17,629 bases of DNA from CAYGTK01 sp964352775. GTDB lineage: Bacteria; Bacteroidota; Bacteroidia; Chitinophagales; CAIOSU01. Every line of letters begins with the position of its first letter. The first letter of the stretch is position 1. Both the position numbers and the translations under genes were made by a program. The stretch lies in assembly GCA_964352775.1 (NCBI GenBank), contig CAYGTK010000071.1:1-17629 (forward strand), read 5' to 3'. Shown here piece after piece: positions 6,019 to 14,068 of this stretch. Below the pieces are notes generated by a model, which had not been told where the DNA came from, searched no databases, and saw only the letters and a list, made by a program, of their open reading frames with translations.

Positions 6019-7206
6019 CTAGTCCCTACCGTTACTACGGAATTGGACGGATAAGGTTTTGTATTCCGTAAGGTCTTTTTCTAGGTCAGCAGGTAGGCTA
6101 GGGTGGGGTAGTTGTTCCCAAAATTTAGCATCGTACTTATACCTAGCAGAATACAGTCCAGCCGAGCGTCTATAAACAGATAGATCAAGCTGTTCGGGTT
6201 TCGGATGTATACATTGATCAACATAAAGCTCAAAATGCTCTTCCACCAAATGGTCGCTCACGAATGGACTAGCGGGTGTTAATTGATGAACGTATGTTTT
6301 CTTCAGTTCTACCAATTCGTAGCGGTCGTCTTTCTTAGTGAAAATGGCGGTGGTTAACCCATTGATAAACTCCCAATGATAATCACCAACAGGGTAGGTA
6401 TAAGCTCTGTTATTGGGGTTTTCTTCTTCCTGTAGGCTGATGGATACTAAGGCATAATTATCGGAATGAATAAGCAATTGTCCATAAAGTAATCGACTAT
6501 CTGTACTAGCCTTCGGTTTAAAACTGAGGGCATAACACAGCTCCCCATCTACCGTTACCAAGCTATCGTAAGTGTAATGAAAGCTGCTCAGGGCCTTTGG
6601 GTTGATACCACTGCCGCTCTCATATCTAATAGGGTCTTCGGCTAATAAGTCCAGTAAATGGTCGCTATGCTCTTCCCCGTTCATTTCATAATTATGGCTT
6701 CGGCGAAGCTGTTTTACTTGTACTCGCTCTCTGCTTCCAAAGAAGTTCGGTCCGCCATCGTACATACTAATAACAGCTTCTATCAAGCGAACGTATTTGC
6801 CATCCTCTTTATGGTACTGGCTGTAGAAACCATCTATCACCACATCGGTTATATAATGGTTTAGTGCTCTGTTCTCCCAAAACAACTCCATTATTCGATA
6901 GGCTGATATATCATTCACGGTAGTGGTATCTAGGTACTCCGTTTGTGGTTGTAGGTAAATGGTGTCGGGATTATTATTGCTAGATATGGTTAACGTAGCG
7001 TATGCAATTCGTGAAAACAAAATGCTATCATCAAGAGAAGACAGGTAGAAGCTTCCATCGCTGTTGCTAGTAGTGGCATAGTTATTACTAATAACGTGGA
7101 CTAGGTCTAGTGGTGCTTTGGTTCGGGCATCTAGAATTAGACCGCTACCTTGTCCATAAGCGCAAGTATATGTAGTAAGCAGTAAGATGAAAAGCAGTTG
7201 GCGCAT
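6019..7206 (-). CDS. Exported protein with carboxypeptidase-like regulatory domain
   Basis: The 395-residue product has a signal peptide (residues 1 to about 18, MRQLLFILLL then a small-residue end before Q19). Residues 20-90 fit a carboxypeptidase-regulatory-like beta-sandwich (CarboxypepD_reg family): G-x-x-x-D-A-x-T-x-x-P-L-x-x-V-x-V near the front and a SDGSFYL turn at about 49-55. The remaining 300 residues are a beta-rich region that I cannot assign. It has the look of the outer-membrane or periplasmic proteins that follow this domain in Bacteroidota. It lacks a TonB plug or barrel and has no YPNP sorting tail, so a periplasmic or outer-membrane-associated location is likelier than T9SS export. 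The ATG at 7206 is preferred over a GTG at 7221, because it begins directly with the signal peptide. It is flanked by same-strand genes at 50 and 69 bp. Confidence 0.75.
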   Translation of the reverse strand: MRQLLFILLLTTYTCAYGQGSGLILDARTKAPLDLVHVISNNYATTSNSDGSFYLSSLDDSILFSRIAYATLTISSNNNPDTIYLQPQTEYLDTTTVNDISAYRIMELFWENRALNHYITDVVIDGFYSQYHKEDGKYVRLIEAVISMYDGGPNFFGSRERVQVKQLRRSHNYEMNGEEHSDHLLDLLAEDPIRYESGSGINPKALSSFHYTYDSLVTVDGELCYALSFKPKASTDSRLLYGQLLIHSDNYALVSISLQEEENPNNRAYTYPVGDYHWEFINGLTTAIFTKKDDRYELVELKKTYVHQLTPASPFVSDHLVEEHFELYVDQCIHPKPEQLDLSVYRRSAGLYSARYKYDAKFWEQLPHPSLPADLEKDLTEYKTLSVQFRSNGRD

Positions 7207-7256
7207 AGGATAAGATAACACGAAAGCGTAACTAATTATAGCCTAGTTTAAGTATT

Positions 7257-7661
7257 TCAATAGTCCCACATACCAGCCTCCACAATTTCCCCCACATGCC
7301 CATCGGGATCATTGAAATAGAAGGAACGTCCACCTCTGGGCCACTCCACTTCTTGGGTTATGGTTATTTCCATCTTTTTGAAATGAGCTAACCAATTATC
7401 GTATTCTTCAACAGGGCTTTCCAATGCATAATGCAAAGCACCGATTCCCCAATGCGGCGGTAAGTTCTTATCCTGTTTAGTGGTTTCAGCAATAAAACAA
7501 AGGAACACAGAAGTGCCCGCTCTAAAAAAGGCATGCCTATTCGGAACAAAGCTAAAACAGGCTAAGCCAAGCTTTTCTTCATAAAATAACCTTGTAACAT
7601 TTAGGTCGGTTACGTACAAGCAGGTTTCTTTTACTTGGGTAATGGGTGGGATATTGCTCAT
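7257..7661 (-). CDS. VOC-superfamily (glyoxalase/bleomycin-resistance-like) protein
   Basis: The 134 residues form a complete single VOC module made of two beta-alpha-beta-beta-beta repeats. Visible features are TCLYVTDL at 13-20 (first strand), FYEEKLGL at 26-33, LHYALE with H77 (second repeat), and FYFNDPDGHVGEIVE at 114-128 with E125. H77 and E125 are the usual metal ligands. At the first-ligand position of many family members (H or E near residue 13-14), T13/C14 stand instead, so metal binding may be altered. Family members include glyoxalases, dioxygenases and antibiotic-sequestering proteins, and the substrate cannot be inferred. It is the first gene of the minus-strand run and is divergent from the SDR gene, with only 59 bp between the start codons. 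Confidence 0.85.
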   Translation of the reverse strand: MSNIPPITQVKETCLYVTDLNVTRLFYEEKLGLACFSFVPNRHAFFRAGTSVFLCFIAETTKQDKNLPPHWGIGALHYALESPVEEYDNWLAHFKKMEITITQEVEWPRGGRSFYFNDPDGHVGEIVEAGMWDY

Positions 7662-7720
7662 GGTGCTGAACTATTTTTTGCTAAAACACTTAACTATGTA
7701 GCACAAACAAGTATAACAAA
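7662..7720. promoter_or_regulatory. Divergent intergenic region (VOC gene / SDR gene)
   Basis: These 59 bp separate the start codons of two divergent genes and so should hold both promoters. The sequence is AT-rich, but I find no unambiguous TAnnTTTG -7 element. TATTTTTTG at about 7672-7680 is one base too long for the consensus. The regulatory call rests on geometry only. Confidence 0.3.
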
Positions 7721-8404
7721 ATGGAATTGAAGAATAAGACGGCAATAGTAACAGGAGTTAGTAAAGGAATTGGCCTAGCAATGGCATTGGCCCTATTAGA
7801 AAAGGGAGCGAAGGTATATGGTTGGAGCAGAACTAAGCCAAATATTGATGATGCCAACTTTACGCACCAAGTGGTAGATATTAGAAGCGATGAAGCGGTA
7901 CGCTCGGCAGTTAAGGAGATAGGAGATGAGGTAGATATCCTTATTAATAATGCGGGTATGGGTATCTTCGCCAATTTTGAAGATACTACCGATGAGCAAT
8001 GGCATCAAATGTTCGATACTAATGTGAATGGACTGTTCTACACTACCCGTGCCGTTATTCCATTAATGAAAGCACAAAAGGCTGGACACGTGATAAATAT
8101 AGCCTCTATAGCAGCATTAAATGGTATTAATCAAGCAGCAGGATATTGTGCTACTAAGCATGCTGTACGCGGCTTGAGTCATTCCCTATACCAAGAAGTA
8201 AAGAAGATGAACATTAAAGTAACTTGTGTTTATCCAGGTTCGGTAAATACGGAGTTTTTTAATGATATTGAAAGCATCAAGGCCAATGAGACCATGATAC
8301 AGCCACAAGACTTAGCTGCAAGTATGGTCCACTTATTAGAAAGCCCTGATAACTACAATGTAAGCGACTTTGAAGTACGCCCCATGAACCCTGTTTACCA
8401 ATAG
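7721..8404 (+). CDS. SDR family NAD(P)-dependent oxidoreductase
   Basis: This is a 227-residue classical short-chain dehydrogenase/reductase. The Rossmann dinucleotide motif TGVSKGIG is at 11-18, NNAG at 76-79, the catalytic serine is S129 (INIASIAA), and the YxxxK pair is Y142/K146 (GYCATK). The PGSVNTEF segment at 172-179 is the usual substrate-loop lead. All catalytic residues are intact, so an active oxidoreductase acting on an alcohol or carbonyl substrate is expected in the cytoplasm. The substrate is not predictable, and 3-ketoacyl reductase-like activity is one option. The ATG at 7721 gives the standard few residues before the first strand. The next gene starts 38 bp downstream on the same strand, but it encodes a secreted enzyme with no obvious metabolic link. 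Confidence 0.9.
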   Translation: MELKNKTAIVTGVSKGIGLAMALALLEKGAKVYGWSRTKPNIDDANFTHQVVDIRSDEAVRSAVKEIGDEVDILINNAGMGIFANFEDTTDEQWHQMFDTNVNGLFYTTRAVIPLMKAQKAGHVINIASIAALNGINQAAGYCATKHAVRGLSHSLYQEVKKMNIKVTCVYPGSVNTEFFNDIESIKANETMIQPQDLAASMVHLLESPDNYNVSDFEVRPMNPVYQ

Positions 8405-8442
8405 GCTTTAATACGATACACTGATCTTTAGTAGCTTTAGGG

Positions 8443-10185
8443 ATGCTTCGTACAGGTGTTCTATTATCGGTATTTCTTTTTGCTTCAACTCCATTATTGG
8501 CTCAGCAAGTTACTTTGCCTAGGTACATGACTGCCGATGAGTATGCGCTAATACCAGCTTATCGCCAGCAACTAGCCAGTCAGCGGTCTACTGATGTGCC
8601 ACCAAACTCTTCTGTTCGTGCAGCAGCTGAGTGGGAAGAGGTAAGCCATATTTGCCTAGCTTGGACTGGAAGTGTAACTGGTGGTTTCTACAATATCTTA
8701 GGTCAAATTGCTGAGAATACTGCTTTAGAATGTACCGTGCTAAATGTTTGTACAGACACTACTCAGGTAAAGAACTATCTATCTAACCAAGGTATAGCAC
8801 TCACTAATATGGATTTTATTGAAGCCCCGCTCAACTCCATATGGATGCGCGATTACGGGCAATGGAATGTGTACACGAATGATGTAGACAGTCTGCTTTT
8901 GATAGATATGATCTACAACCGTCCTCGGTTCAGTGATAATGTAGTGCCAGAGGCTATTGCCGATCACTTGGGTTTTCCGCATTTCAGGATGGAAAGTGCC
9001 CCTTATGATCTCGTGCATACTGGGGGTAATTTTATGGTAGATGGAGCAGGTTTAGGTTTCTCTTCTGAATTGATATTGGAAGAGAATTTCAATGGCTCGT
9101 TCAATACAACGGATAGAGATGAGTTTGGTGTAGATACAATGTGTGCTGAATTTTTAGGCTTGAATGATTATGCTAAAATGACCGTGCTACCTTTTGATGG
9201 TATCAACCACATTGATATGCATATGAAGCTGCTGAATGAGAATACTTTATTAGTAGGGGAGTACCCAGTGGGTGTGGCTGATGGTCCGCAGATAGAAGCT
9301 AATATTCAGCATATTATCAGCCAATACGAAACCTTCTTAGAGTCGGATTTCAAGGTGGTAAGAATACCTATGCCTGTAGATGCTTCAGGAAATTATCCTG
9401 ATGTAGGGGGCGATTACAGAACCTACACTAACTCTATTATCATCAATAAGACAATATTAGTGCCTACCTATGAGGAAAGGTATGACACTACAGCCCTAGG
9501 TATCTATCGCCAATTAATGCCAGGATACAATGTGGTAGGTATAAACTGTAATGCTATCATTCCATTGGGCGGTGCGCTGCATTGTATCACAAAGGAAGTA
9601 ATGACCGCTGACCCACTACTCATTTCTCATCAAGAAAAGACCTTTGATGAGCATCGGGTTATCAATCCTTTTTTTGCACGTATCCAGCACCGTAGCGGAA
9701 TAGCATCGGCTACATTGCATTACACTACTGATAGATCTCAAGGCTACACCACCACCCCTATGACCTTGTTCGATGCCGATAAAAACCTATGGATAGGTAG
9801 TTTTACCCCTCATCTGGAAGATTCGGTATTCTATTACTTCTCAGCAACGGCAAATAGCGGTAAGCAACAAGTACGACCAATGCCAGCCCCTCAGGGGTAT
9901 TACAGGTACGAATTGAGAGGCGGTGTGCAAGTAGGTATTAAGGAGTCTATCAGCGATAATATCAATGTTTACCCAAATCCTGCTACGGCTTCTTTTACAA
10001 TAGCCATTGAAGAAGAGAAAGTAGTTAGTGTGGTTGTAACGAACGTACTCGGGCAAACTGTTTATAAGGCCGATATGCAAAAGGGTAGAACTACTCTTGA
10101 TAGTGCTGATTGGCCAAGTGGTATTTACTATTTGAGTTTTACAAATGGCAATACGGAGAGCTTTAAGAAATTAGTTGTTAGATAG
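8443..10185 (+). CDS. Secreted peptidyl-arginine deiminase-family protein (PPAD-like) with T9SS sorting domain
   Basis: This 580-residue protein has a signal peptide (1-21, ending LLAQ), a guanidino-modifying catalytic domain of the PAD_porph/agmatine deiminase family (about 60-390), an Ig-like beta domain (about 400-490) and a T9SS C-terminal domain (about 505-580, YPNP at 510-513, ending KKLVVR). Catalytic residues can be placed by eye: WMRDYG with D137, GINHIDMH with H256 and D258, TNSIIIN with N330, and GGALHC with C381. Architecture and motif order match Porphyromonas gingivalis peptidylarginine deiminase (PPAD). The YNRPR segment (R160, R162) falls where PPAD has the Arg pair that, from memory, binds the carboxylate of C-terminal arginine. 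The reaction is conversion of arginine (free, peptide-terminal, or agmatine) to citrulline or a carbamoyl product plus ammonia, outside the cell. Agmatine deiminase activity is the alternative, but the export signals make an extracellular peptide substrate plausible. Confidence 0.85.
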   Translation: MLRTGVLLSVFLFASTPLLAQQVTLPRYMTADEYALIPAYRQQLASQRSTDVPPNSSVRAAAEWEEVSHICLAWTGSVTGGFYNILGQIAENTALECTVLNVCTDTTQVKNYLSNQGIALTNMDFIEAPLNSIWMRDYGQWNVYTNDVDSLLLIDMIYNRPRFSDNVVPEAIADHLGFPHFRMESAPYDLVHTGGNFMVDGAGLGFSSELILEENFNGSFNTTDRDEFGVDTMCAEFLGLNDYAKMTVLPFDGINHIDMHMKLLNENTLLVGEYPVGVADGPQIEANIQHIISQYETFLESDFKVVRIPMPVDASGNYPDVGGDYRTYTNSIIINKTILVPTYEERYDTTALGIYRQLMPGYNVVGINCNAIIPLGGALHCITKEVMTADPLLISHQEKTFDEHRVINPFFARIQHRSGIASATLHYTTDRSQGYTTTPMTLFDADKNLWIGSFTPHLEDSVFYYFSATANSGKQQVRPMPAPQGYYRYELRGGVQVGIKESISDNINVYPNPATASFTIAIEEEKVVSVVVTNVLGQTVYKADMQKGRTTLDSADWPSGIYYLSFTNGNTESFKKLVVR

Positions 10186-10266
10186 CTTTTGGCTTATAGC
10201 ACTGGGATCTTTACAATGCAATGACCAATGAGCTTTTTTGCCTCTAAAAATATGAGCATAAAGCCT

Positions 10267-10297
10267 TATTTTCGGGCAACTTAAAACCCATTTACCC
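10267..10297 (+). promoter_or_regulatory. Leader and candidate -7 element of first hydrolase gene
   Basis: TATTTTCG at 10267-10274 matches TAnnTTTG at all but one fixed position. It is followed by GGGCAACTTAAAACCC and TTTACCC directly before the ATG at 10298. The same arrangement precedes the paralogue at 11844 (see 11811-11843), so the leader was duplicated with the gene and has been kept. No convincing -33 element at normal spacing is seen. Confidence 0.4.
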
Positions 10298-11785
10298 ATG
10301 AGGATCCTATTTACTACCGTTTTATCGGTTCTCCTTATTTCTTCCGCATTTGCCCAACTGATCTCTTACGAGAAATTGGAATCGTATACTATTGCAGGTT
10401 TAGACACTTTTATAGAAAACGAATTAGGTGTTCCACCTAGTTTGATAGGCTTGGATATTGACTACCCTGTAGATTACTACCGTGTAGTTTTTGAAACGCC
10501 TTATGGGCATCCAGATTCCATAGTAAGAGCTACTGGTGCTATTTGCATGCCAAGAGGTGTGGATTGTGGGTCGCCAATAAGTAGCTGGGGACATGGTACA
10601 CAAACAAGACGATCGAGAGCAGCAAGTACCATGAATGGAGGAACTTGGCAGATAGGGCCAACATTTGCTAGCACTGGATATATAGTGTGTTTGCCTGATT
10701 TTGTTGGTTTAGGTGCTGGGTATGATACCACGGTTCGTGTTCATCCTTATCAGCATGAGTTTTCCCAAGCACATAACACCCTTAATATTTTAAGAGCAGC
10801 AAGGCAATTGGCAGATACTTTAGGTGTGAATTTGAATGGAGACGTATTCTTATTTGGTTATTCACAGGGAGGGTATGTTACTGCCGCTACGCACAAACTT
10901 ATAGAGGCAGAACACGCTGCTGAATTTCAGATAACAGCTTCTGCTCCCATGTCTGGTTCATATGATATGACAGGTGTGCAAGCCCAAGAGATACTTTCTG
11001 ATAGTGTATACGCTACTCCTGGCTACTTGCCATTTTTGCTGTATGGATGGTATGAATTGTATCCAAGTCTTCAAGCTGCCTATCCCGATGTAGACAAAAT
11101 ATTCAAATCTCCATTTGATACTTTATTACCACCAGCTTTTTTTGAAGACGACCTAAGTATTGGAACTATCAATCAGCTATGTGCTAATAATGGTGGTGCA
11201 GTACCAAAAAACATGATTCAAGATAGTATTTTACAAGCTTTTTTGGATGATTCCTTAAGCCATCCGTTACGAGTAGCTCTGGCTGATAATGACTTGGTTT
11301 ACAATTGGGTGCCACAAGCTCCCTTAAGAATGTACTATTGCGAGGCAGATGAGCAAGTACCATTTGAAAATACACTGGTGGCTTATGATGTTTGGACCAA
11401 CGCTGGTGCCACTAATGTTAGCAAACAAAGATTAGATAGCGATGCTTCTCCGCTAATGCACACCCCTTGTGCCCAGCCAGCCTTGATAGCAGCAAAAAGC
11501 TTCTTTGATTCTTTACGAATAGAGTGCACCAATATCTCTGAGAATTTTTTGAATGATCGTATCTCTATCTATCCTAACCCTTCTATGAATGAAGTTTCGA
11601 TACGCTTTGCGGAGTATACTAACACTACTGTTTTGATAACAGACTTGGCAGGACGCGAGGTTCAGCAAATAGTTCTAAGTCGAGAAACTACTGAATTGAA
11701 CATTTCGAATTGGACAAAAGGTGTTTACTTTTTTAGGTTCGAAAATAACTTGGGTAGAACCACTAAGAAGCTCATTAAGAATTAG
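10298..11785 (+). CDS. Secreted alpha/beta hydrolase (lipase/esterase-like) with T9SS sorting domain, copy 1
   Basis: The 495 residues comprise a signal peptide (1-19, ending SAFA before Q20), an alpha/beta-hydrolase domain (about 45-405) and a T9SS C-terminal domain (about 420-495, YPNP at 425-428, ending TTKKLIKN). The nucleophile elbow is GYSQG with S189. The likely acid is D351 in CEADEQVP and the histidine is H388 in PLMHTP. SSWGHGT near 95-101 supplies the HG oxyanion-type motif. The fold order resembles secretory lipases and related serine esterases that act on lipids or polyesters, but the substrate is not fixed by sequence. Paired cysteines (C83/C90, C348/C391) could form disulfides after export. 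The neighbour at 11844-13358 is a close paralogue along the full length. The upstream gene is also a T9SS substrate. Confidence 0.85.
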   Translation: MRILFTTVLSVLLISSAFAQLISYEKLESYTIAGLDTFIENELGVPPSLIGLDIDYPVDYYRVVFETPYGHPDSIVRATGAICMPRGVDCGSPISSWGHGTQTRRSRAASTMNGGTWQIGPTFASTGYIVCLPDFVGLGAGYDTTVRVHPYQHEFSQAHNTLNILRAARQLADTLGVNLNGDVFLFGYSQGGYVTAATHKLIEAEHAAEFQITASAPMSGSYDMTGVQAQEILSDSVYATPGYLPFLLYGWYELYPSLQAAYPDVDKIFKSPFDTLLPPAFFEDDLSIGTINQLCANNGGAVPKNMIQDSILQAFLDDSLSHPLRVALADNDLVYNWVPQAPLRMYYCEADEQVPFENTLVAYDVWTNAGATNVSKQRLDSDASPLMHTPCAQPALIAAKSFFDSLRIECTNISENFLNDRISIYPNPSMNEVSIRFAEYTNTTVLITDLAGREVQQIVLSRETTELNISNWTKGVYFFRFENNLGRTTKKLIKN

Positions 11786-11810
11786 AATAGCCTGAACAGA
11801 TTGAACTTCG

Positions 11811-11843
11811 TATTTTTAAGGCAACATTAAAACACCCCTACCC
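11811..11843 (+). promoter_or_regulatory. Leader and candidate -7 element of second hydrolase gene
   Basis: TATTTTTA at 11811-11818 occupies the same place as TATTTTCG before the first copy. It is followed by AGGCAACATTAAAACACC and CCTACCC directly before the ATG at 11844. The shared blocks are GGCAAC, TTAAAAC and TACCCATGAGG. As the upstream gene ends at 11785, this copy could be transcribed on its own. Confidence 0.4.
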
Positions 11844-13358
11844 ATGAGGTTTCAATTGACAGCACTTCTAACGATAGTTCTTACCCTTTCTGCCTTTTCA
11901 CAAAAGCTTATCTCTTTTGAGAAGTTAAAATCATACAGCCCAGCTGGATTAGACAGTTTTGTGGTAGATAATTTGGGTGTTCCGCCAGCCCTTTTGGGTT
12001 TAGAGCTTGACTATCCAGTTGATTATTATCGTGTTATTTACGAAACGCCATATGGTCATCCTGACTCTATAGTTCGCGCAGCTGGAGCAGTTTGTATGCC
12101 TAAAAACGTGGCTTGCGGTGTGCCTATCAGTAGTTGGGGACATGGGACTACCAGCAATAGATCAGGTGGTGCAAGTTCCATGAATGGCCATAATTGGCAG
12201 ATAGGTCCAATTTTCGCAGGAACTGGTTATTTGGTATGTATACCTGATTATGTGGGTTTAGGGGATTATCGTGACACCTCGGTTAAAATACATCCCTACC
12301 AACATGAGTTTACGCAGGCAAACACGAATGTGAATATACTTCGTGCTGCTCGCCAATTGGCAGATACACTAGGTATTGAGTTGAATGAAGAAGTTTTCCT
12401 CTTCGGATATTCACAAGGTGGTTATGTTACCGCTGCAACCCATAAATTGATAGAAACGGAGTTGTCAAATGAGTTTCAAATAACGGCTTCAGCGCCAATG
12501 GCAGGGTCTTATGACTTAACTGGCGTTCAAACGAGAGAGTTATTGTCTGATAGTATGTATGCTACACCAGGCTATTTGCCTTACCTGATCTATGGATGGT
12601 GGCATGTGTATCCTGATTTTCGAGCTACTTATCCTGATCCTCATGCGGTATTCAGGTCTCCGTTCGATACTATTTTCCCTGTTGTATATTTTGATGATGG
12701 CGACCCTAATACTAATGACGATAATAAAGGAATAGGATTTATAGATAACATATTGAGAGCTAATGGGGCCGGTGTACCTAAGTTGATGATGAAAGATAGT
12801 ATCCTTCAGGCTTTCGTTAATGACTCCGTTAATCATCCACTTCGCCTCATTCTAGCTGAGAATGAGCTGGTATACGGGTGGGTTCCAGAGGCACCGCTTC
12901 GTATGTACTATTGTGAAGAAGATGAGCAAGTACCGTTTGAAAATGCTCTTGTTGCCTATGATGTTTGGACTAACGCTGGTGCTACTAATGTAAGCAAGCA
13001 GCGCATGGATACTGATGCTAGCCCATTAATGCATACACCATGTGCACAACCAGCATTAATAGCTGCAAAGCTCTATTTTGACTCTTTGCGTACAGTATGT
13101 ACTGGTATAGCAGAAAATATTTTGGAAAACCGAGTATCTATTTATCCAAACCCTTCGGTGAATTCAGTTTCTATCCGATTACTGGACTATGAAAATACTA
13201 ATGTGCTAGTAACTGACCTTACCGGCCGTGAAGTCATTCAGCTTAGCCTAAGTCAAGAAACAACTGAGTTAGGTATTTCTAACTGGGCTAAAGGAATTTA
13301 CTTCTTCCGTTTCGAAAATGAGTTGGGAAGAACCACTAAGAAATTCATTAAGAACTAA
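11844..13358 (+). CDS. Secreted alpha/beta hydrolase (lipase/esterase-like) with T9SS sorting domain, copy 2
   Basis: This 504-residue paralogue lies directly downstream of the 10298-11785 gene and is collinear from signal peptide (1-19, ending SAFS) to sorting domain (YPNP at 434-437, ending TTKKFIKN). The catalytic set is intact: GYSQG with S190, CEEDEQVP with D360, and PLMHTP with H398. Large blocks are identical between the copies, such as VFLFGYSQGGYVTAATHKLI and VAYDVWTNAGATNVSKQR. The main difference is an acidic insertion at about 285-297 (DGDPNTNDDNKG) that is absent from copy 1 and resembles a calcium-binding loop. Further divergence falls in the lid-like region at 245-310, which suggests that the two enzymes differ in substrate or ion dependence. 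The gene ends 5 bp before the converging SDR-like gene, with no clear terminator between them. Confidence 0.85.
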   Translation: MRFQLTALLTIVLTLSAFSQKLISFEKLKSYSPAGLDSFVVDNLGVPPALLGLELDYPVDYYRVIYETPYGHPDSIVRAAGAVCMPKNVACGVPISSWGHGTTSNRSGGASSMNGHNWQIGPIFAGTGYLVCIPDYVGLGDYRDTSVKIHPYQHEFTQANTNVNILRAARQLADTLGIELNEEVFLFGYSQGGYVTAATHKLIETELSNEFQITASAPMAGSYDLTGVQTRELLSDSMYATPGYLPYLIYGWWHVYPDFRATYPDPHAVFRSPFDTIFPVVYFDDGDPNTNDDNKGIGFIDNILRANGAGVPKLMMKDSILQAFVNDSVNHPLRLILAENELVYGWVPEAPLRMYYCEEDEQVPFENALVAYDVWTNAGATNVSKQRMDTDASPLMHTPCAQPALIAAKLYFDSLRTVCTGIAENILENRVSIYPNPSVNSVSIRLLDYENTNVLVTDLTGREVIQLSLSQETTELGISNWAKGIYFFRFENELGRTTKKFIKN

Positions 13359-13363
13359 CTAAG

Positions 13364-14062
13364 CTAGAGCGAACGAACGGCACTCATACCGCCATCTACA
13401 TGAATGGTTTGGCCTGTTATCCATGCATCTTTCTTTAAAAGAAACAAGGCTGCTTCGGCCATATCAGTAGTGGTCCCCACCCTTTTTATCGGGTGACGTT
13501 TTGCGCTTGCTTCTCGCTTATCATCAGTGCCTAATAGCCTAGCTGCTAAAGGAGTGTCGGTAAGTGATGGGGCAATTACGTTAAAGCGAATATTATTACT
13601 TGCATACTCTGCTGCTAAGCTTCTTGCCAGACCCTCAACGGCAGCCTTAGCAGAAGCAATAGACGCATGGAAGGGCATTCCCTGGGCACTAGCTACCGTG
13701 CTGAATAATACCACACTAGCGCTTTCGGCTTTTTTCATCCTTGGTAGTACAGTTTGGATAACCTTTATAGCACCCAACACATTTATCTCGTATTCCTTAC
13801 GGAACTGTTCTATTTTGATGCGGTGGAAAGGTTTCAGGTCAATTGTACCTGGGCAGTAGACTATACCATCTATAGTTTCGGGTAGCTCATCTAAATTGAA
13901 TTCATCTTCGGTTACATCCAATTCAATATAATTAGCTTCGGTTGCTTGTAATTCAGAGCTCTCCGTTCTTGATGCTGCGTATACCGTATTTCCATTTTCA
14001 AGCAAACGAGTGACTGTTTCCAGCCCTATTCCGCTGGAACCCCCTACAACTAAATAATTCAT
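13364..14062 (-). CDS. SDR-fold protein lacking the catalytic tyrosine, partner of folE
   Basis: The 232 residues form a classical-length short-chain dehydrogenase fold: the dinucleotide motif GGSSGIG at 7-13, LDVT at 48-51 (adenine side), and a C-terminal TGQTIHVDGG at 216-225 typical of the FabG-like group. Catalytic positions are degenerate. The residue four before K139, where the YxxxK tyrosine belongs, is I135 (SIASAK). The catalytic serine position holds T122 (FSTVAS). The usual NNAG is YCPG (69-72). Cofactor binding seems kept, while normal SDR catalysis looks doubtful. The gene follows folE after only 6 bp, so the two are almost surely co-transcribed. A pterin-related role, such as a reductase like sepiapterin reductase or FolM, or a regulatory subunit, is an inference from context. 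It converges on the second hydrolase gene. Confidence 0.82.
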   Translation of the reverse strand: MNYLVVGGSSGIGLETVTRLLENGNTVYAASRTESSELQATEANYIELDVTEDEFNLDELPETIDGIVYCPGTIDLKPFHRIKIEQFRKEYEINVLGAIKVIQTVLPRMKKAESASVVLFSTVASAQGMPFHASIASAKAAVEGLARSLAAEYASNNIRFNVIAPSLTDTPLAARLLGTDDKREASAKRHPIKRVGTTTDMAEAALFLLKKDAWITGQTIHVDGGMSAVRSL

Positions 14063-14068
14063 ACTAGC

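Noticed and set aside
7207..7221. GTG start five codons upstream of the exported regulatory-domain protein
   Set aside because: The ATG at 7206 begins a standard signal peptide, while the GTG would place extra residues in front of it.
7690..8008. Overlapping minus-strand frames across the start of the SDR gene
   Set aside because: They are antisense to a clear SDR with intact motifs and have no recognisable protein features.
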